From Xylanimicrobium pachnodae JCM 13526 = NBRC 107786 (GTDB lineage Bacteria > Actinomycetota > Actinomycetes > Actinomycetales > Cellulomonadaceae), in contig BCWJ01000001.1 in assembly GCA_001592145.1 (NCBI GenBank), positions 124,001 through 188,000 of the forward strand: DNA of 64,000 nt, written 5' to 3'. Of the stretch, positions 49,158 to 60,570 are shown piece by piece. The stretch's first letter is position 1, and each line of letters begins with the position of its first letter. The notes under the pieces are model-generated. The model was given only the letters and a program-made list of their open reading frames with translations, was not told where the DNA came from and did not search any database. The translations under genes and the position numbers were made by a program.

Positions 49158-51053
49158 TCAGCGCCCGCCGAACCCGCCGAACCCGCCCGCGATGGACTGG
49201 CCGGCCGACACGCTGGTGGACGAGCCGTCGTCGCCCGTGATCGTGTAGGTGCCGTCCGCGGTGACGTCGGGCGTCGAGACGATGATGGCCGCCGCCGTCT
49301 TGGCGACCGTGACCTGCGCGATCGCGGAACCGTCCGCCCCGGTGACCGTGAGCGTGGTGCCCGCCTCGGCCGCCTGGTCGAGCCGCGCCGCCACCCACGC
49401 CTGCGGTGAGTCGGCGTCGGGCGTCTCCGCCATCCCGGCGCTGCCCACGGCCACGAGCGTGCCGCCCGAGACCGTGATGCCGCTGGCCGAGTCGAGCGGG
49501 CCGTTCCCGTCGTTCGTCGGGCCCTGCACGACGACGTCGCCGCCCGTCATGGTGAACAGGCCGTTGGAGTCGAGGCCGTCGCCGCCGGCGTCGACCGTGA
49601 GCGTGCCGCCCGAGATCGTCAGCGACGCGACGGTCGCCCCCTCGCCGGGCATGCCGCCGCCGGGCATTCCCCCGCCGCCGGGCATGTCGGTGGGCATATC
49701 GGTCGGCATGTCGGTCGGCATCCCGTCGGGCAGGTCCGTGGGCCTCTGGCCGGGGGCCCCGCCGCCGGGCATATCGGTGGGCATGTCGGTCGGCATGTCG
49801 GTGGGCATTCCGCTGGGCATGTCGGTCGGCATGTCGGTGGGCATTCCGCTGGGCATGTCGCCGGGCGCCCCGCCGCCGGGGCCACCGCCCATGCCGCCGC
49901 CCATGTCGCCGGCCGTCGCGTCGGTGGCCGTGGTGGTGCCGTCCGAGGCGTTGACGCCGTCGTCGTTCGACGTGACGTCGATGGTGCCGCCCGCGAGGGT
50001 GATGTCGGTGCCCTCCAGGCCCTCCTCCGACGTCTCCACGGTGATCGTGCCGCCCTCGATCACAAGGGCCAGGTCGGCGTGCACGCCGTCGTCCCCGGCG
50101 TTGACCGTCAGGGCGCCGCCCGTGACGACCACGTCGGTGGCGGCGTTGACGCCGTCCTCACCCGACGTGACGTCGATGGTGCCGTCCGTGATGAGCACGT
50201 ACCCGGCACCCGAGTCGGAGTCGTTGTCGGACTTCAGGGCGTGCCCACCGGTCGCGTCGACGGTGAGCGTGCCGCCCTGGACCACCAGGTAGTCCTTGCC
50301 GCGCACGCCGTCGTCCACGGCCGTGACCTTGACGTCCGCGTCGATGACCAGCCCGTCCTTCGCGCCGATGCCGTCGTTCGCCTGCCCCGTGACGGTCAGC
50401 GTGCCGCCGCCCGAGATCGCCAGGTCGGCGGTGGAGAACAGGGCCGCGTTGGGGGCGTTGTCCTCGTCCGTCTCCTCGTAGGTGGCGGCGTCGGTGAGCG
50501 CGTTGTCGCTGCCGTCGGCCAGCACGACGGACACCTGGTCGGCGTCCGTCACCGCGATCGCGGCCGACGTCGCACTGGTGATGGTGGCGCCGTCCAGCAC
50601 GAGCCGCACCACGCCGTCGTCGGAGCTGTTCACCACCACCTGGCCGTCGAGCGTGCCCGTGAGGCGGTACGTGCCCGGTGCGGTGATCGTGACCGTGCCG
50701 TCGTTCACGTCCACCGCACCCGAGTCCGCGGTCGCGCTCGAGCCGCTCAGGGTCACCGCGACCTCGTCGGCCGCGTCCCACGTCTGATCGACCAGCGCGG
50801 CCGTGGCGGAGTAGTCGAGGTTCTCGGCCATGACCTCGGCCGCTGACTTCCCCTCGTTGTCCGTGCTCGCGTCCGGGGACACCGCGTCGGACACCTCGGT
50901 GGCGTTCGTGTCGGTGGTCGACGACGACGACGCGGCGTCGTCGGCCGAGCACGCCGCGACGAGGCCGGAGGTGAGCACGGCGGTGAGCACGGCGACGCTG
51001 CCGACGGCGAGCGTGCGACGCGTGGAACGGGTGGTGTGCTTGAGACGGTTCAT
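49158..51053 (-). CDS. Secreted carbohydrate-binding lipoprotein (Cthe_2159-like)
   Basis: 631 residues from ATG 51053. Lipoprotein signal with lipobox ending VAAC, an acidic Ser/Thr linker, then right-handed beta-helix-type repeats (AISGGGTLTVTGQANDGIGAKDGL, LVVQGGTLTVDATGGHALKSD and so on). This is the pattern of the calcium-dependent polysaccharide-binding family founded by Cthe_2159. A low-complexity insert (DNA 49654-49895) holds many Met-Pro-Thr-Asp units. It is ATGA-coupled after a VTC-domain gene and a DUF4956 gene, a set often seen with CotH kinases and cell-surface polyphosphate or mineral handling. Confidence 0.82.
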   Translation of the reverse strand: MNRLKHTTRSTRRTLAVGSVAVLTAVLTSGLVAACSADDAASSSSTTDTNATEVSDAVSPDASTDNEGKSAAEVMAENLDYSATAALVDQTWDAADEVAVTLSGSSATADSGAVDVNDGTVTITAPGTYRLTGTLDGQVVVNSSDDGVVRLVLDGATITSATSAAIAVTDADQVSVVLADGSDNALTDAATYEETDEDNAPNAALFSTADLAISGGGTLTVTGQANDGIGAKDGLVIDADVKVTAVDDGVRGKDYLVVQGGTLTVDATGGHALKSDNDSDSGAGYVLITDGTIDVTSGEDGVNAATDVVVTGGALTVNAGDDGVHADLALVIEGGTITVETSEEGLEGTDITLAGGTIDVTSNDDGVNASDGTTTATDATAGDMGGGMGGGPGGGAPGDMPSGMPTDMPTDMPSGMPTDMPTDMPTDMPGGGAPGQRPTDLPDGMPTDMPTDMPTDMPGGGGMPGGGMPGEGATVASLTISGGTLTVDAGGDGLDSNGLFTMTGGDVVVQGPTNDGNGPLDSASGITVSGGTLVAVGSAGMAETPDADSPQAWVAARLDQAAEAGTTLTVTGADGSAIAQVTVAKTAAAIIVSTPDVTADGTYTITGDDGSSTSVSAGQSIAGGFGGFGGR

Positions 51054-51859
51054 GACGAGATCCCTTCGGTGTCGACCACCTGGTCGTTGAGCAGGCGCCG
51101 CCACGGGTGGTCAGGAAGCGTGGGGTCGAGCAGAGCGAGTCCGGTGCCGAACTTCGAGATGCGGTCGGGCCGGTGCCCGGCCCGCCACAGGATCCGGTCG
51201 GCCGACGACGGCGCGGAGCCCGCGGACTTCGTCTCGACGACCGTCAGGGGGAACACGGCAGATCGACCGTGGCCGCCGGGGCCGGTGAGCAGCGTCCACA
51301 CCAGGCCCGTGTCCGCGGTCAGCCGGGCGTCGGGCAGCAGCACGGTGGTGCGCCGGAAGCGGGTGGCGAGCACCGGGGTGAGGCTGGCGGCGCGCGCGCC
51401 CGGGGTGGCGCCGCCGCTGTGGGTGGCCACCAGCCGGTCCGCCACGAACCCCACCCCGGCCCCGAGGCTGGCGGCGTCGTCGTGCGGCTGACGGTGCTTG
51501 ACCGTCACCCCGCGGCTGCCGCGGCACTTGACCTCCAGGAAGCAGGCGCCGGAGTCCACGTAGGTGCGGGTGCGCACCTTGAACCGGCGGCGACGGCGTC
51601 GGGCGGTGAGCCGGAACGCGAGCAGGTCCGGGGTGTCGAAGTAGGTGGAGGAGTAGGTGTGGCTGCGCGCACCGTCGATCTCCAGCACCCGGGCCGTGGG
51701 CGCGAGCGCGGTCAGCAGGTCGTGCGCCTCTGCGGGGGTCACCGCGTACTTGCGGTCCACGCGCGTCTGGAGCGCGGCCGTCGCGTTCAGCTCCTCGAGG
51801 CTCACCGGGGCGATGCGGTCCAGCAGCCCCGTGGGTGGGGTGTCGGCGAGCGCGCTCAT
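51050..51859 (-). CDS. VTC-domain polyphosphate polymerase-like protein
   Basis: 269 residues. TTM-fold tunnel motifs: TRVDRKYAV, SSTYFDTPDLLAF, RRRRRFKVRTRTYVDSGACFLEVKCR and late VVETKSAG. This family in yeast (Vtc4) makes polyphosphate from ATP. It overlaps both neighbours by 4 bp, so one operon: DUF4956, VTC, carbohydrate-binding lipoprotein. Confidence 0.88.
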   Translation of the reverse strand: MSALADTPPTGLLDRIAPVSLEELNATAALQTRVDRKYAVTPAEAHDLLTALAPTARVLEIDGARSHTYSSTYFDTPDLLAFRLTARRRRRRFKVRTRTYVDSGACFLEVKCRGSRGVTVKHRQPHDDAASLGAGVGFVADRLVATHSGGATPGARAASLTPVLATRFRRTTVLLPDARLTADTGLVWTLLTGPGGHGRSAVFPLTVVETKSAGSAPSSADRILWRAGHRPDRISKFGTGLALLDPTLPDHPWRRLLNDQVVDTEGISS

Positions 51860-52455
51860 CGGTCGCCCGCCAGGGAGTGCAGCGCCGGCGTCTGGCCCGC
51901 GGGCGCCGGCGCCGCTGACGGCGTGAAACGGACCTCCACCAGGGTGGAGTCGTTGACCAGGTCCAGGCGCTGGACCGACGCGGAGTGCACGGTGCCGCCC
52001 AGCAGCGACTCCAGGTACCCCTTCAGTGCGCCACCATCGGTGATGGCACGGTCCACCATGACCAGCTGGGTGTGCGACCGGCCGGCCAGCCGCGGGTGGT
52101 CGGCCACGGCCAGCACCACCAGGACCAGGGCCATCCCGGCCAGGCCCAGGGCCCCACCGGACGAGCCCAGCCCGCCCAGCAGGCCCAGCGCGAGCGCCGC
52201 GAAGTAGTACGCGATCTCGTGGTGGGAGAGCTCCGCGGACCGCAGCCGGATGATGGACAGCACGCCGAACAGGCCCAGGCCCAGCCCGGCGGCCACCGCG
52301 GTGCTCGCGAGCACGGACGACACCGCGAGCACCCCCACGTTGACCACCAGATACGCCACCACCAGGTCACGACGCCGGTGGCGCGGCAGGTACAGGGCGA
52401 AGGCGAGGATCGAGACGGCGACGACGTCGGCCGCCCAGAACAGTGCCGGTGACAT
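51856..52455 (-). CDS. DUF4956 membrane protein
   Basis: 199 residues from ATG 52455. Four N-terminal helices (FWAADVVAVSILAFALYL; LVVAYLVVNVGVLAVSSVLA; FGVLSIIRLRSAELSHHEIAYYFAALALGLLGGL; LGLAGMALVLVVLAVA) and a C-terminal cytoplasmic domain. LSIIRLRxxxLSxxEIAYYF is the DUF4956 hallmark. First gene of the three-gene operon; it usually accompanies VTC and CotH proteins. Confidence 0.88.
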   Translation of the reverse strand: MSPALFWAADVVAVSILAFALYLPRHRRRDLVVAYLVVNVGVLAVSSVLASTAVAAGLGLGLFGVLSIIRLRSAELSHHEIAYYFAALALGLLGGLGSSGGALGLAGMALVLVVLAVADHPRLAGRSHTQLVMVDRAITDGGALKGYLESLLGGTVHSASVQRLDLVNDSTLVEVRFTPSAAPAPAGQTPALHSLAGDR

Positions 52456-52579
52456 GGCGTACTCCCAGTGGCTCGGGGGGTTTGGGGCGATTGCCCTAGG
52501 TAACACCACGGCCATTGGCGCGATCTGAGGCCTACCTTTGCGCCACCTATGACCAGGTCCCCTGGGGGAGACTTGACCC

Positions 52580-54637
52580 GTGACTGTCTCCCGTGTCCCG
52601 CGTGTCCGTGCGTCCGAGCTCGTCGGGCGGGGGTGGCTCAACACCGGTGGGAAGGCTCTCGACCTCGCCGACCTGCGCGGACGCGTCGTCGTGCTGGACT
52701 TCTGGACCTTCTGCTGCGTCAACTGCCTGCACGTGCTCGACGAGCTGCGCGAGGTCGAGGCGCGGTTCGATGACGTGCTCGTCGTCGTCGGCGTGCACTC
52801 GCCCAAGTTCGCGCACGAGGCAGACCCGGACGCCCTGGCCGCCGCCGTCGAACGCTACGGCGTCGAGCATCCCGTGCTCGACGACCCCGAGCTGACCACC
52901 TGGGGCGCCTACGCTGCGCGCGCCTGGCCCACGCTCGTCGTGATCGACCCCGAGGGGTACATCGTGGCGACCATGGCGGGGGAGGGGCACGGGTCGGCGC
53001 TCGCGGCACTGGTCGAGGAGCTCGTGGCCGAGCACGACGCGAAGGGCACCCTGCACCGCGGGGCCGGGCCGTACGTGCCGCCGCCCCCGCGCGAGGGCAC
53101 GCTGCGCTTCCCCGCGAAGGCGGTCGCGTTACCGGGGGGCAGCCTTCTGGTCGCCGACGCCGGGCACCACTCGCTGGCCGAGCTGCTGCCCGACGGCGAG
53201 ACGCTCGTGCGGCGCATCGGGTCCGGCTCCCGTGGGCTCGCGGACGGCGGCCCCGGCGAGGCGCGCTTCGCCGAACCCAACGGGCTGTGCCTGGTCCCCG
53301 AGCACCTGCGCGCCCGCGTGGGCTACGACGTCGTCGTCGCGGACACGGGCAACCACGCGCTGCGTGGGGTGCGCCTCGCGGACGGGCTCGTGGTCACGAT
53401 CGCCGGGACCGGCGCCCAGTACCAGGTGGGCGGCCAGGAGAACGTGACCCTGGGCGGGCGCACCCGCGCGTACGACGTCGGGGAGCCGTTCGTCGCCGAC
53501 GCGTCCGGCACCGCCGCGGGCCGGACGCCCGAGGAGCTGCCCGCGTCCGCCGTGCGGCTCTCCTCCCCGTGGGACGTGGCCTGGTCCGACGTCGCCGGCG
53601 CCTTCCTGGTGGCCATGGCGGGGACGCACACCCTGTGGCTGTTCGACCCGACGGCCCCGCGCCCCGGCGCGTACGGCACCGTGCGGCTGCTGGCCGGAAC
53701 CATGAACGAGGGGCTGGTCGACGGGGTGGGCGACACCTCCTGGTTCGCGCAACCCTCCGGGCTCGCCCGGTCCACCCGGGACGCGTACCTCATGAGCGAC
53801 GACGGCGTGTGGACGCGCGACCAGGCGCTCGCCGCGGGCCAGGAGACGTTCTGGGTGGGCGACGCCGAGACCTCCGCGCTGCGCTCGGTCGTGCTGAGCC
53901 GCCAGCCGGAGGGTGTCCAGGCGGCGAGCGTGCTCACGTGGGTGGGCGCGGGGCTGTTCGACTTCGGGCATCGTGACGGGCCGCTCGACGAGGCGCGGCT
54001 GCAGCACCCGCTCGGCGTCGCCGCGCTCCCGGACGGCTCCGTCGTCGTCGCCGACACCTACAACGGCGCGCTGCGCCGCGTCGAGACCTGGTGGGACGAC
54101 GACGCCCGGGCCGAGACCGGGCGGGTCACCACGCTCGCGACAGGGCTCGCCGAGCCGAGCGGGGTGCTGGTGGAGCCTGGCGCCCACGGGGCGGTCACCT
54201 TGCTTGTTGTCGAGTCCGCCGCGCACCGGCTCACCCGGATCGCGCTGCCTGCCGCGCAGACGCTCGACCGCGGGGTGGGCCGTTCCCGGCGCCCCGCCAC
54301 GGCCGTCGCCCCCGGGCCGCTGCGCCTGGAGGTGCCGTTCGTGCCCGCGCCCGGGCAGAAGCTCGACGACCGGTGGGGTCCGTCGACGTCGCTGGACGTC
54401 AGCGCCACCCCACCCGAGCTGCTGCTCGACGGCGCGGGCCCGGGCACCGACCTGACGCGTGACCTGGTGATCAACCCGGACGTCGTCGGCGGCGTGCTGC
54501 ACGTGACCGCCAAGGCCGCGAGCTGCGACGCGGAGGGCGACTACCCCGCCTGCCACCTCGCCCAGCAGGACTGGGGCGTCCCGGTGACGGTCACTCCGGC
54601 CGCGGACGCGCTGCTCACGCTCCCGCTGCGCGGGTAG
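52580..54637 (+). CDS. NHLRC2-like protein: thioredoxin-like plus NHL beta-propeller
   Basis: 685 residues from GTG 52580. Thioredoxin-like domain (about 20-150) with the redox motif WTFCCVNCLHVLDEL, GVHSPKFAHE and WPTLVVIDPEG. A long NHL-repeat propeller follows (ADAGHHSLAELLPDG, GFAEPNGLC-like RFAEPNGLCLV, ADTGNHALRGV, ADTYNGALRRVE). The arrangement matches NHLRC2. No signal peptide, so cytoplasmic. Physiological role not established for bacteria. Confidence 0.88.
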   Translation: MTVSRVPRVRASELVGRGWLNTGGKALDLADLRGRVVVLDFWTFCCVNCLHVLDELREVEARFDDVLVVVGVHSPKFAHEADPDALAAAVERYGVEHPVLDDPELTTWGAYAARAWPTLVVIDPEGYIVATMAGEGHGSALAALVEELVAEHDAKGTLHRGAGPYVPPPPREGTLRFPAKAVALPGGSLLVADAGHHSLAELLPDGETLVRRIGSGSRGLADGGPGEARFAEPNGLCLVPEHLRARVGYDVVVADTGNHALRGVRLADGLVVTIAGTGAQYQVGGQENVTLGGRTRAYDVGEPFVADASGTAAGRTPEELPASAVRLSSPWDVAWSDVAGAFLVAMAGTHTLWLFDPTAPRPGAYGTVRLLAGTMNEGLVDGVGDTSWFAQPSGLARSTRDAYLMSDDGVWTRDQALAAGQETFWVGDAETSALRSVVLSRQPEGVQAASVLTWVGAGLFDFGHRDGPLDEARLQHPLGVAALPDGSVVVADTYNGALRRVETWWDDDARAETGRVTTLATGLAEPSGVLVEPGAHGAVTLLVVESAAHRLTRIALPAAQTLDRGVGRSRRPATAVAPGPLRLEVPFVPAPGQKLDDRWGPSTSLDVSATPPELLLDGAGPGTDLTRDLVINPDVVGGVLHVTAKAASCDAEGDYPACHLAQQDWGVPVTVTPAADALLTLPLRG

Positions 54638-54655
54638 CGGCGGGTAGCGGCGGCG

Positions 54656-54725
54656 GTCTGGTCGTCGGTTTGTGGTCTGGTCGTCAGTTCAACCGGACGA
54701 CCAGACCACAAACCGACGACCAGAC
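54656..54725. repeat. Long palindromic element, family copy 2
   Basis: Perfect 30-bp arms and a 10-nt loop. Each arm carries two direct GTCTGGTCGTC units, the same 12-mer layout as at 35074-35141, while the bases between units (GGTTTGTG versus GACGTGCG) differ in a compensated way in both arms. Lies between two convergent genes, where it may also act as a terminator. Confidence 0.82.
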
Positions 54726-54743
54726 GGAGGCGCGCGAACCTCC

Positions 54744-57363
<2,620 letters not shown>

Positions 57364-57374
<11 letters not shown>

Positions 57375-58251
57375 CGGGGGGTGGTCCTTCCTTCGAGGCG
57401 GACGCGCAGTGCGCCCGACGGCGTGCGGTGACAAGTTCGATGACGCGGCCGGCGGCCTCCTCGAGCGCCAGGCTCGTGGTGTCCAGCACGGGGCAGCCCA
57501 GCCGCCGCTGGATCTGCGAGACCGCCTCCAGCTCGTCGAAGATGCGGGCCAGGTCCGCGTAGCCCCCGAGCGTGCCGCCCGCCGTCGTCGTGATCCCCAT
57601 GAGGGACACGCGCCGACGCCGGATCTCGAGCAGCCGCTCCGGGTCGATCGTGAGGCCGACGACCTTCCACGGGTCGGCCGCGAACAGCTCGTCGGGCGGC
57701 GGCACCCCGGCCACCAGGGGGATGTTGGCCGTCGGGTACCCCAGGTAGCCCAGGTACATCGACAGCGGCGTCTTGCCCGTGCGGGACGCCCCCACCAGGA
57801 CGATGTCGGCCTCCGCGATGGAGTCGGTCAGGTTCCCGTCGTCGTTCGCGACGGCGAACTCCATGGCGTGGATGCGCTCGAAGTAGTCGGCGGCCAGGCC
57901 CACGGGTTCGACGACGCGCGCCGGGTCCAGGCCCGTGCGCGCCGTCACGGCGTCGAGCGCCGGCGCCATGAGGTCCGCGAACGGGACGTCGAGCCGCGCG
58001 CACGCGTCCCGGATCCGGGCGTGCAGGGCGACGTCGACGACGGTGCAGAACACGACGGCGTCCTGCGGGGCCTCGTGCAGCGCCTCGACCGCGACGTCGA
58101 CACCGCGCGCGTCCCGGATGCGCGGATGGCGCACCACGTTGACCGTCAGGTCGGGGTACTGGGCCTGGACGGCCCGCGCCACGCGCGCCCCCGTGTCACC
58201 GGTCGAATCGGCAACCACGTGGACGTCGACGGTTCGCCCCGGCGCGGCCAT
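57364..58251 (-). CDS. PPDK regulatory protein (bifunctional kinase/phosphorylase)
   Basis: 295 residues, DUF299/PPSR family. P-loop VGASRTGKTPLSMYLGYLGYPTANIPLV and the N-terminal VHVVADSTGDTGARVARAVQAQ are diagnostic. It switches PPDK off by ADP-dependent phosphorylation of a threonine and on by Pi-dependent dephosphorylation. Gene overlap with ppdK confirms the pairing (rather than PEP synthase). Confidence 0.93.
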
Positions 58252-58388
58252 ACGAGCAGGCTAGGCCGGGAGCCGCGCTCCGGCAGGCCCGGAGCCCCGC
58301 CCTGGCGCCCGCTGACACCTGCCGCGCCCCGCGAGGGAGCCACTCCATCCCACAGAACCGTGAGTCGTGACGCCGTAGCGCGCGTCGG

Positions 58389-59660
58389 TCATGGTCCCAG
58401 CAGCGCGAGGGGCACCACCGCTACGCCGTCGGCGCGGCGGTAGGCGAACTCTCCTGTCGTGATCACCATCTTGTCTGCGAGGCGCGGACCGAGTTGGTCC
58501 TCCAGCCAGTTGAGGTGTTTGACGTCGGCGTCGTGGACGGTGTCGGCGAGCTTGACCTCGATCGCGACGACGGAGCGGTCCGGCCCTTCAACGATCAGAT
58601 CGATCTCGCGGTCGGTGTCCGAGGTCCTCAGGTGTCCGACACGCGAGTCGGCGGCACCCGCGTACACGCGGACGCTCTGTGCGGTGAGGGACTCGAACAG
58701 CGCTCCGAGCCAGGTACCGACGTGTACTCCGACACGCTGACCTTCACCACGGAGCAGACCCGCGCGACCCACTCCGACCAGATGCGCGGCGATCGCCGGG
58801 TCGACGAGGTGATGCTTAGGTGACTTCGTCAGGCTCTTGAGCGGGTTGAACGCCGTCGACCATGCCGGTAGCGGGTCCAGGACAAAGATTCGGGCAAGAT
58901 GCTCTCGGTAACCGATCACCGTGCCACGAGCCGGCTTCTCATCATCGCCTGGCGTCGCAGCGTCGAGGATCTTCGTGTACGTGGTGTCAGACGACGTCGC
59001 AGCACCGTAGGCCTGCAGCCAGCGCCGCAACGCGTCCGGGCGGCGCACCTCGATGCCGTTCTCGGGTAGTTCGTGGTCGACGATGCGGTCGATGTAACTG
59101 CCCAGCTGGAGCGTGCGCGCTCGTGGCGCCAGGTCACGGATCCCGGGGAAACCCGACGCGAGAATCTCATCGACGTACCCGGACAGCGTGACCTCCGATC
59201 GGCCGGTGATAGCAGGGCGATCACCAGCGAGCAGCGTCGCCAGGGACACCGTAGGGTCGGCGATGCCGCGCTCGGCAATGGAGAGCGGACGCATCATGAG
59301 CCTGACGATCCGGCCCGCACCCGAGTGGATCCGAACTCCTGGGGCCACACCGGCTGATCCCGCGAGCAGGAACTGGCCGCCGCTCCTGTCGGTGTCGACC
59401 GCGGACTTCACGACGTCCCAGACCGACGGCTCGAGCTGCCACTCGTCAATGAGCACGGGCGGTTCAAGCTCCGTGACGTGCCTGAGGTTGCCGGCGATCG
59501 TGGCCCGCTGGGCCGGCAGCGCCAGGTTGACGACCGTTCGTGCTCGCTGTGTCGCGGTCGCCGTCTTTCCTACGCCCTTGGCTCCTTCGATGGCGATGGC
59601 GGCGAGGTCGCCGAACACGTCGTCGAGCAGGCCGTCGATGATTCGCCGCTGGTACGTCAC
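58389..59660 (-). CDS. AAA ATPase with DUF4143 domain
   Basis: 423 residues from GTG 59660. AAA_14-type ATPase: Walker A GAKGVGKTA (residues 26-34), Walker B-like PPVLIDEWQ, QFLLAGSAG sensor. The C-terminal DUF4143 has the nuclease-like core EIDLIVEGPDRSVVAIEVKLADTVHDADVKHLNWLEDQLG. Widespread orphan family in bacteria and archaea with unknown function, sometimes in variable islands. It is preceded by a 230-bp region of lower GC than its neighbours, which suggests recent acquisition. Confidence 0.88.
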   Translation of the reverse strand: MTYQRRIIDGLLDDVFGDLAAIAIEGAKGVGKTATATQRARTVVNLALPAQRATIAGNLRHVTELEPPVLIDEWQLEPSVWDVVKSAVDTDRSGGQFLLAGSAGVAPGVRIHSGAGRIVRLMMRPLSIAERGIADPTVSLATLLAGDRPAITGRSEVTLSGYVDEILASGFPGIRDLAPRARTLQLGSYIDRIVDHELPENGIEVRRPDALRRWLQAYGAATSSDTTYTKILDAATPGDDEKPARGTVIGYREHLARIFVLDPLPAWSTAFNPLKSLTKSPKHHLVDPAIAAHLVGVGRAGLLRGEGQRVGVHVGTWLGALFESLTAQSVRVYAGAADSRVGHLRTSDTDREIDLIVEGPDRSVVAIEVKLADTVHDADVKHLNWLEDQLGPRLADKMVITTGEFAYRRADGVAVVPLALLGP

Positions 59661-59890
59661 CTGGGCAATCTAGCAGGACCAGTGCTCCTATTGAACGTTT
59701 CAGGGAACATCTGTTGAACAGTTGAGGGTAAGTCTGCTGCACGCATCCAGGACGATCTGGTGGACAACCGGCGCCTTCCGGAGCGGCTGTGGAGGCCTGG
59801 AGCGCAGCGACGCCGTGACCGTGCTTGCGCATTCCGGAACGCGCAAGATCCTGCGCACTTGAGAATGTGCAGGCTTGTGCGCAACCCGGT
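59661..59890. other. Lower-GC intergenic region with several dyads
   Basis: Contains CTGTT-G-AACAG (59711-59721), CTTGCGC...GCGCAAG (59824-59847) and CCTGCGCAC...GTGCAGG (from 59850) hairpins. Upstream of the DUF4143 ATPase and downstream of the HAD gene. May hold promoter, operator and terminator signals; I cannot assign them individually. Confidence 0.45.
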
Positions 59891-60544
59891 TCAGGGAACC
59901 GGGTAGCTGAGCACGCGGGGGAGGTCCAGAAGGGTGTCGATGACGTGGGCGCGGGCCGCCTCCGGGCGGGTGGCATGCAGGTGGCCCCACGGTCCGCGGC
60001 GGATCAGCACCGGCAGCATCCCGGCGTCGGCGGCGGGCAGCACGTCGTTGTCGGTGCGGTCGCCCACGTAGGCGACATCGGTGGGGTCGACGCCGGCGAG
60101 CGTGGCCGCGGCGGCGAAGAACTCCGGCGCGGGCTTCTCCACACCCAGCTCGGCGGAGTTGCCGATGGCGTCCACGGGCAGGTTCATGGTGCGCAGGGCG
60201 GCCAGCGCGGCGGGCGGCTGGTTGCCCGCGATCACCAGGCGCAATCCCCCGTCTCGCAGCGCGGTCATGGCGGGGAGCACGTCGGGGTACAGGTCGTCGG
60301 CGTCGAACCCGGAGCGCAGCCCGTCCGGGTCGGCGGCGGCCCACGCGGCCTCCTCGGCGTCCAGGTCCAGGCCGGGGCGCACCGCCTCGAACGCCCACGC
60401 GACGGGCCGGTCCAGCGCGGCGGCAGCACCCACCAGGCCCAGCATCGTCAGCCGGGTCACGCCCAGCCGGTCCGCCCAGCGGGTCCAGATCCGGGTCTCG
60501 TCGATCAGGGTCTCACCGACGTCGAACACCACCGCGCGCACCAT
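59891..60544 (-). CDS. HAD-superfamily hydrolase
   Basis: 217 residues from ATG 60544. Motif I VVFDVGETLID (the usual second Asp is Gly: DVGET, as in several HAD phosphatases of the HAD-IA type), motif II VIAGNQ, motif III KPAPEFF and motif IV YVGDRTDNDVLPA. Substrate unknown. Confidence 0.85.
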   Translation of the reverse strand: MVRAVVFDVGETLIDETRIWTRWADRLGVTRLTMLGLVGAAAALDRPVAWAFEAVRPGLDLDAEEAAWAAADPDGLRSGFDADDLYPDVLPAMTALRDGGLRLVIAGNQPPAALAALRTMNLPVDAIGNSAELGVEKPAPEFFAAAATLAGVDPTDVAYVGDRTDNDVLPAADAGMLPVLIRRGPWGHLHATRPEAARAHVIDTLLDLPRVLSYPVP

Positions 60545-60570
60545 GACGGGCAAGCCTACGGGGCGGCGGG

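Noticed and set aside
49654-49895. Repeats in the lipoprotein gene as a CRISPR array
   Set aside because: Units are 9-12 bp, in frame and code for a Met-Pro-Thr-Asp array; no spacers. No CRISPR array or cas gene was seen in the window.
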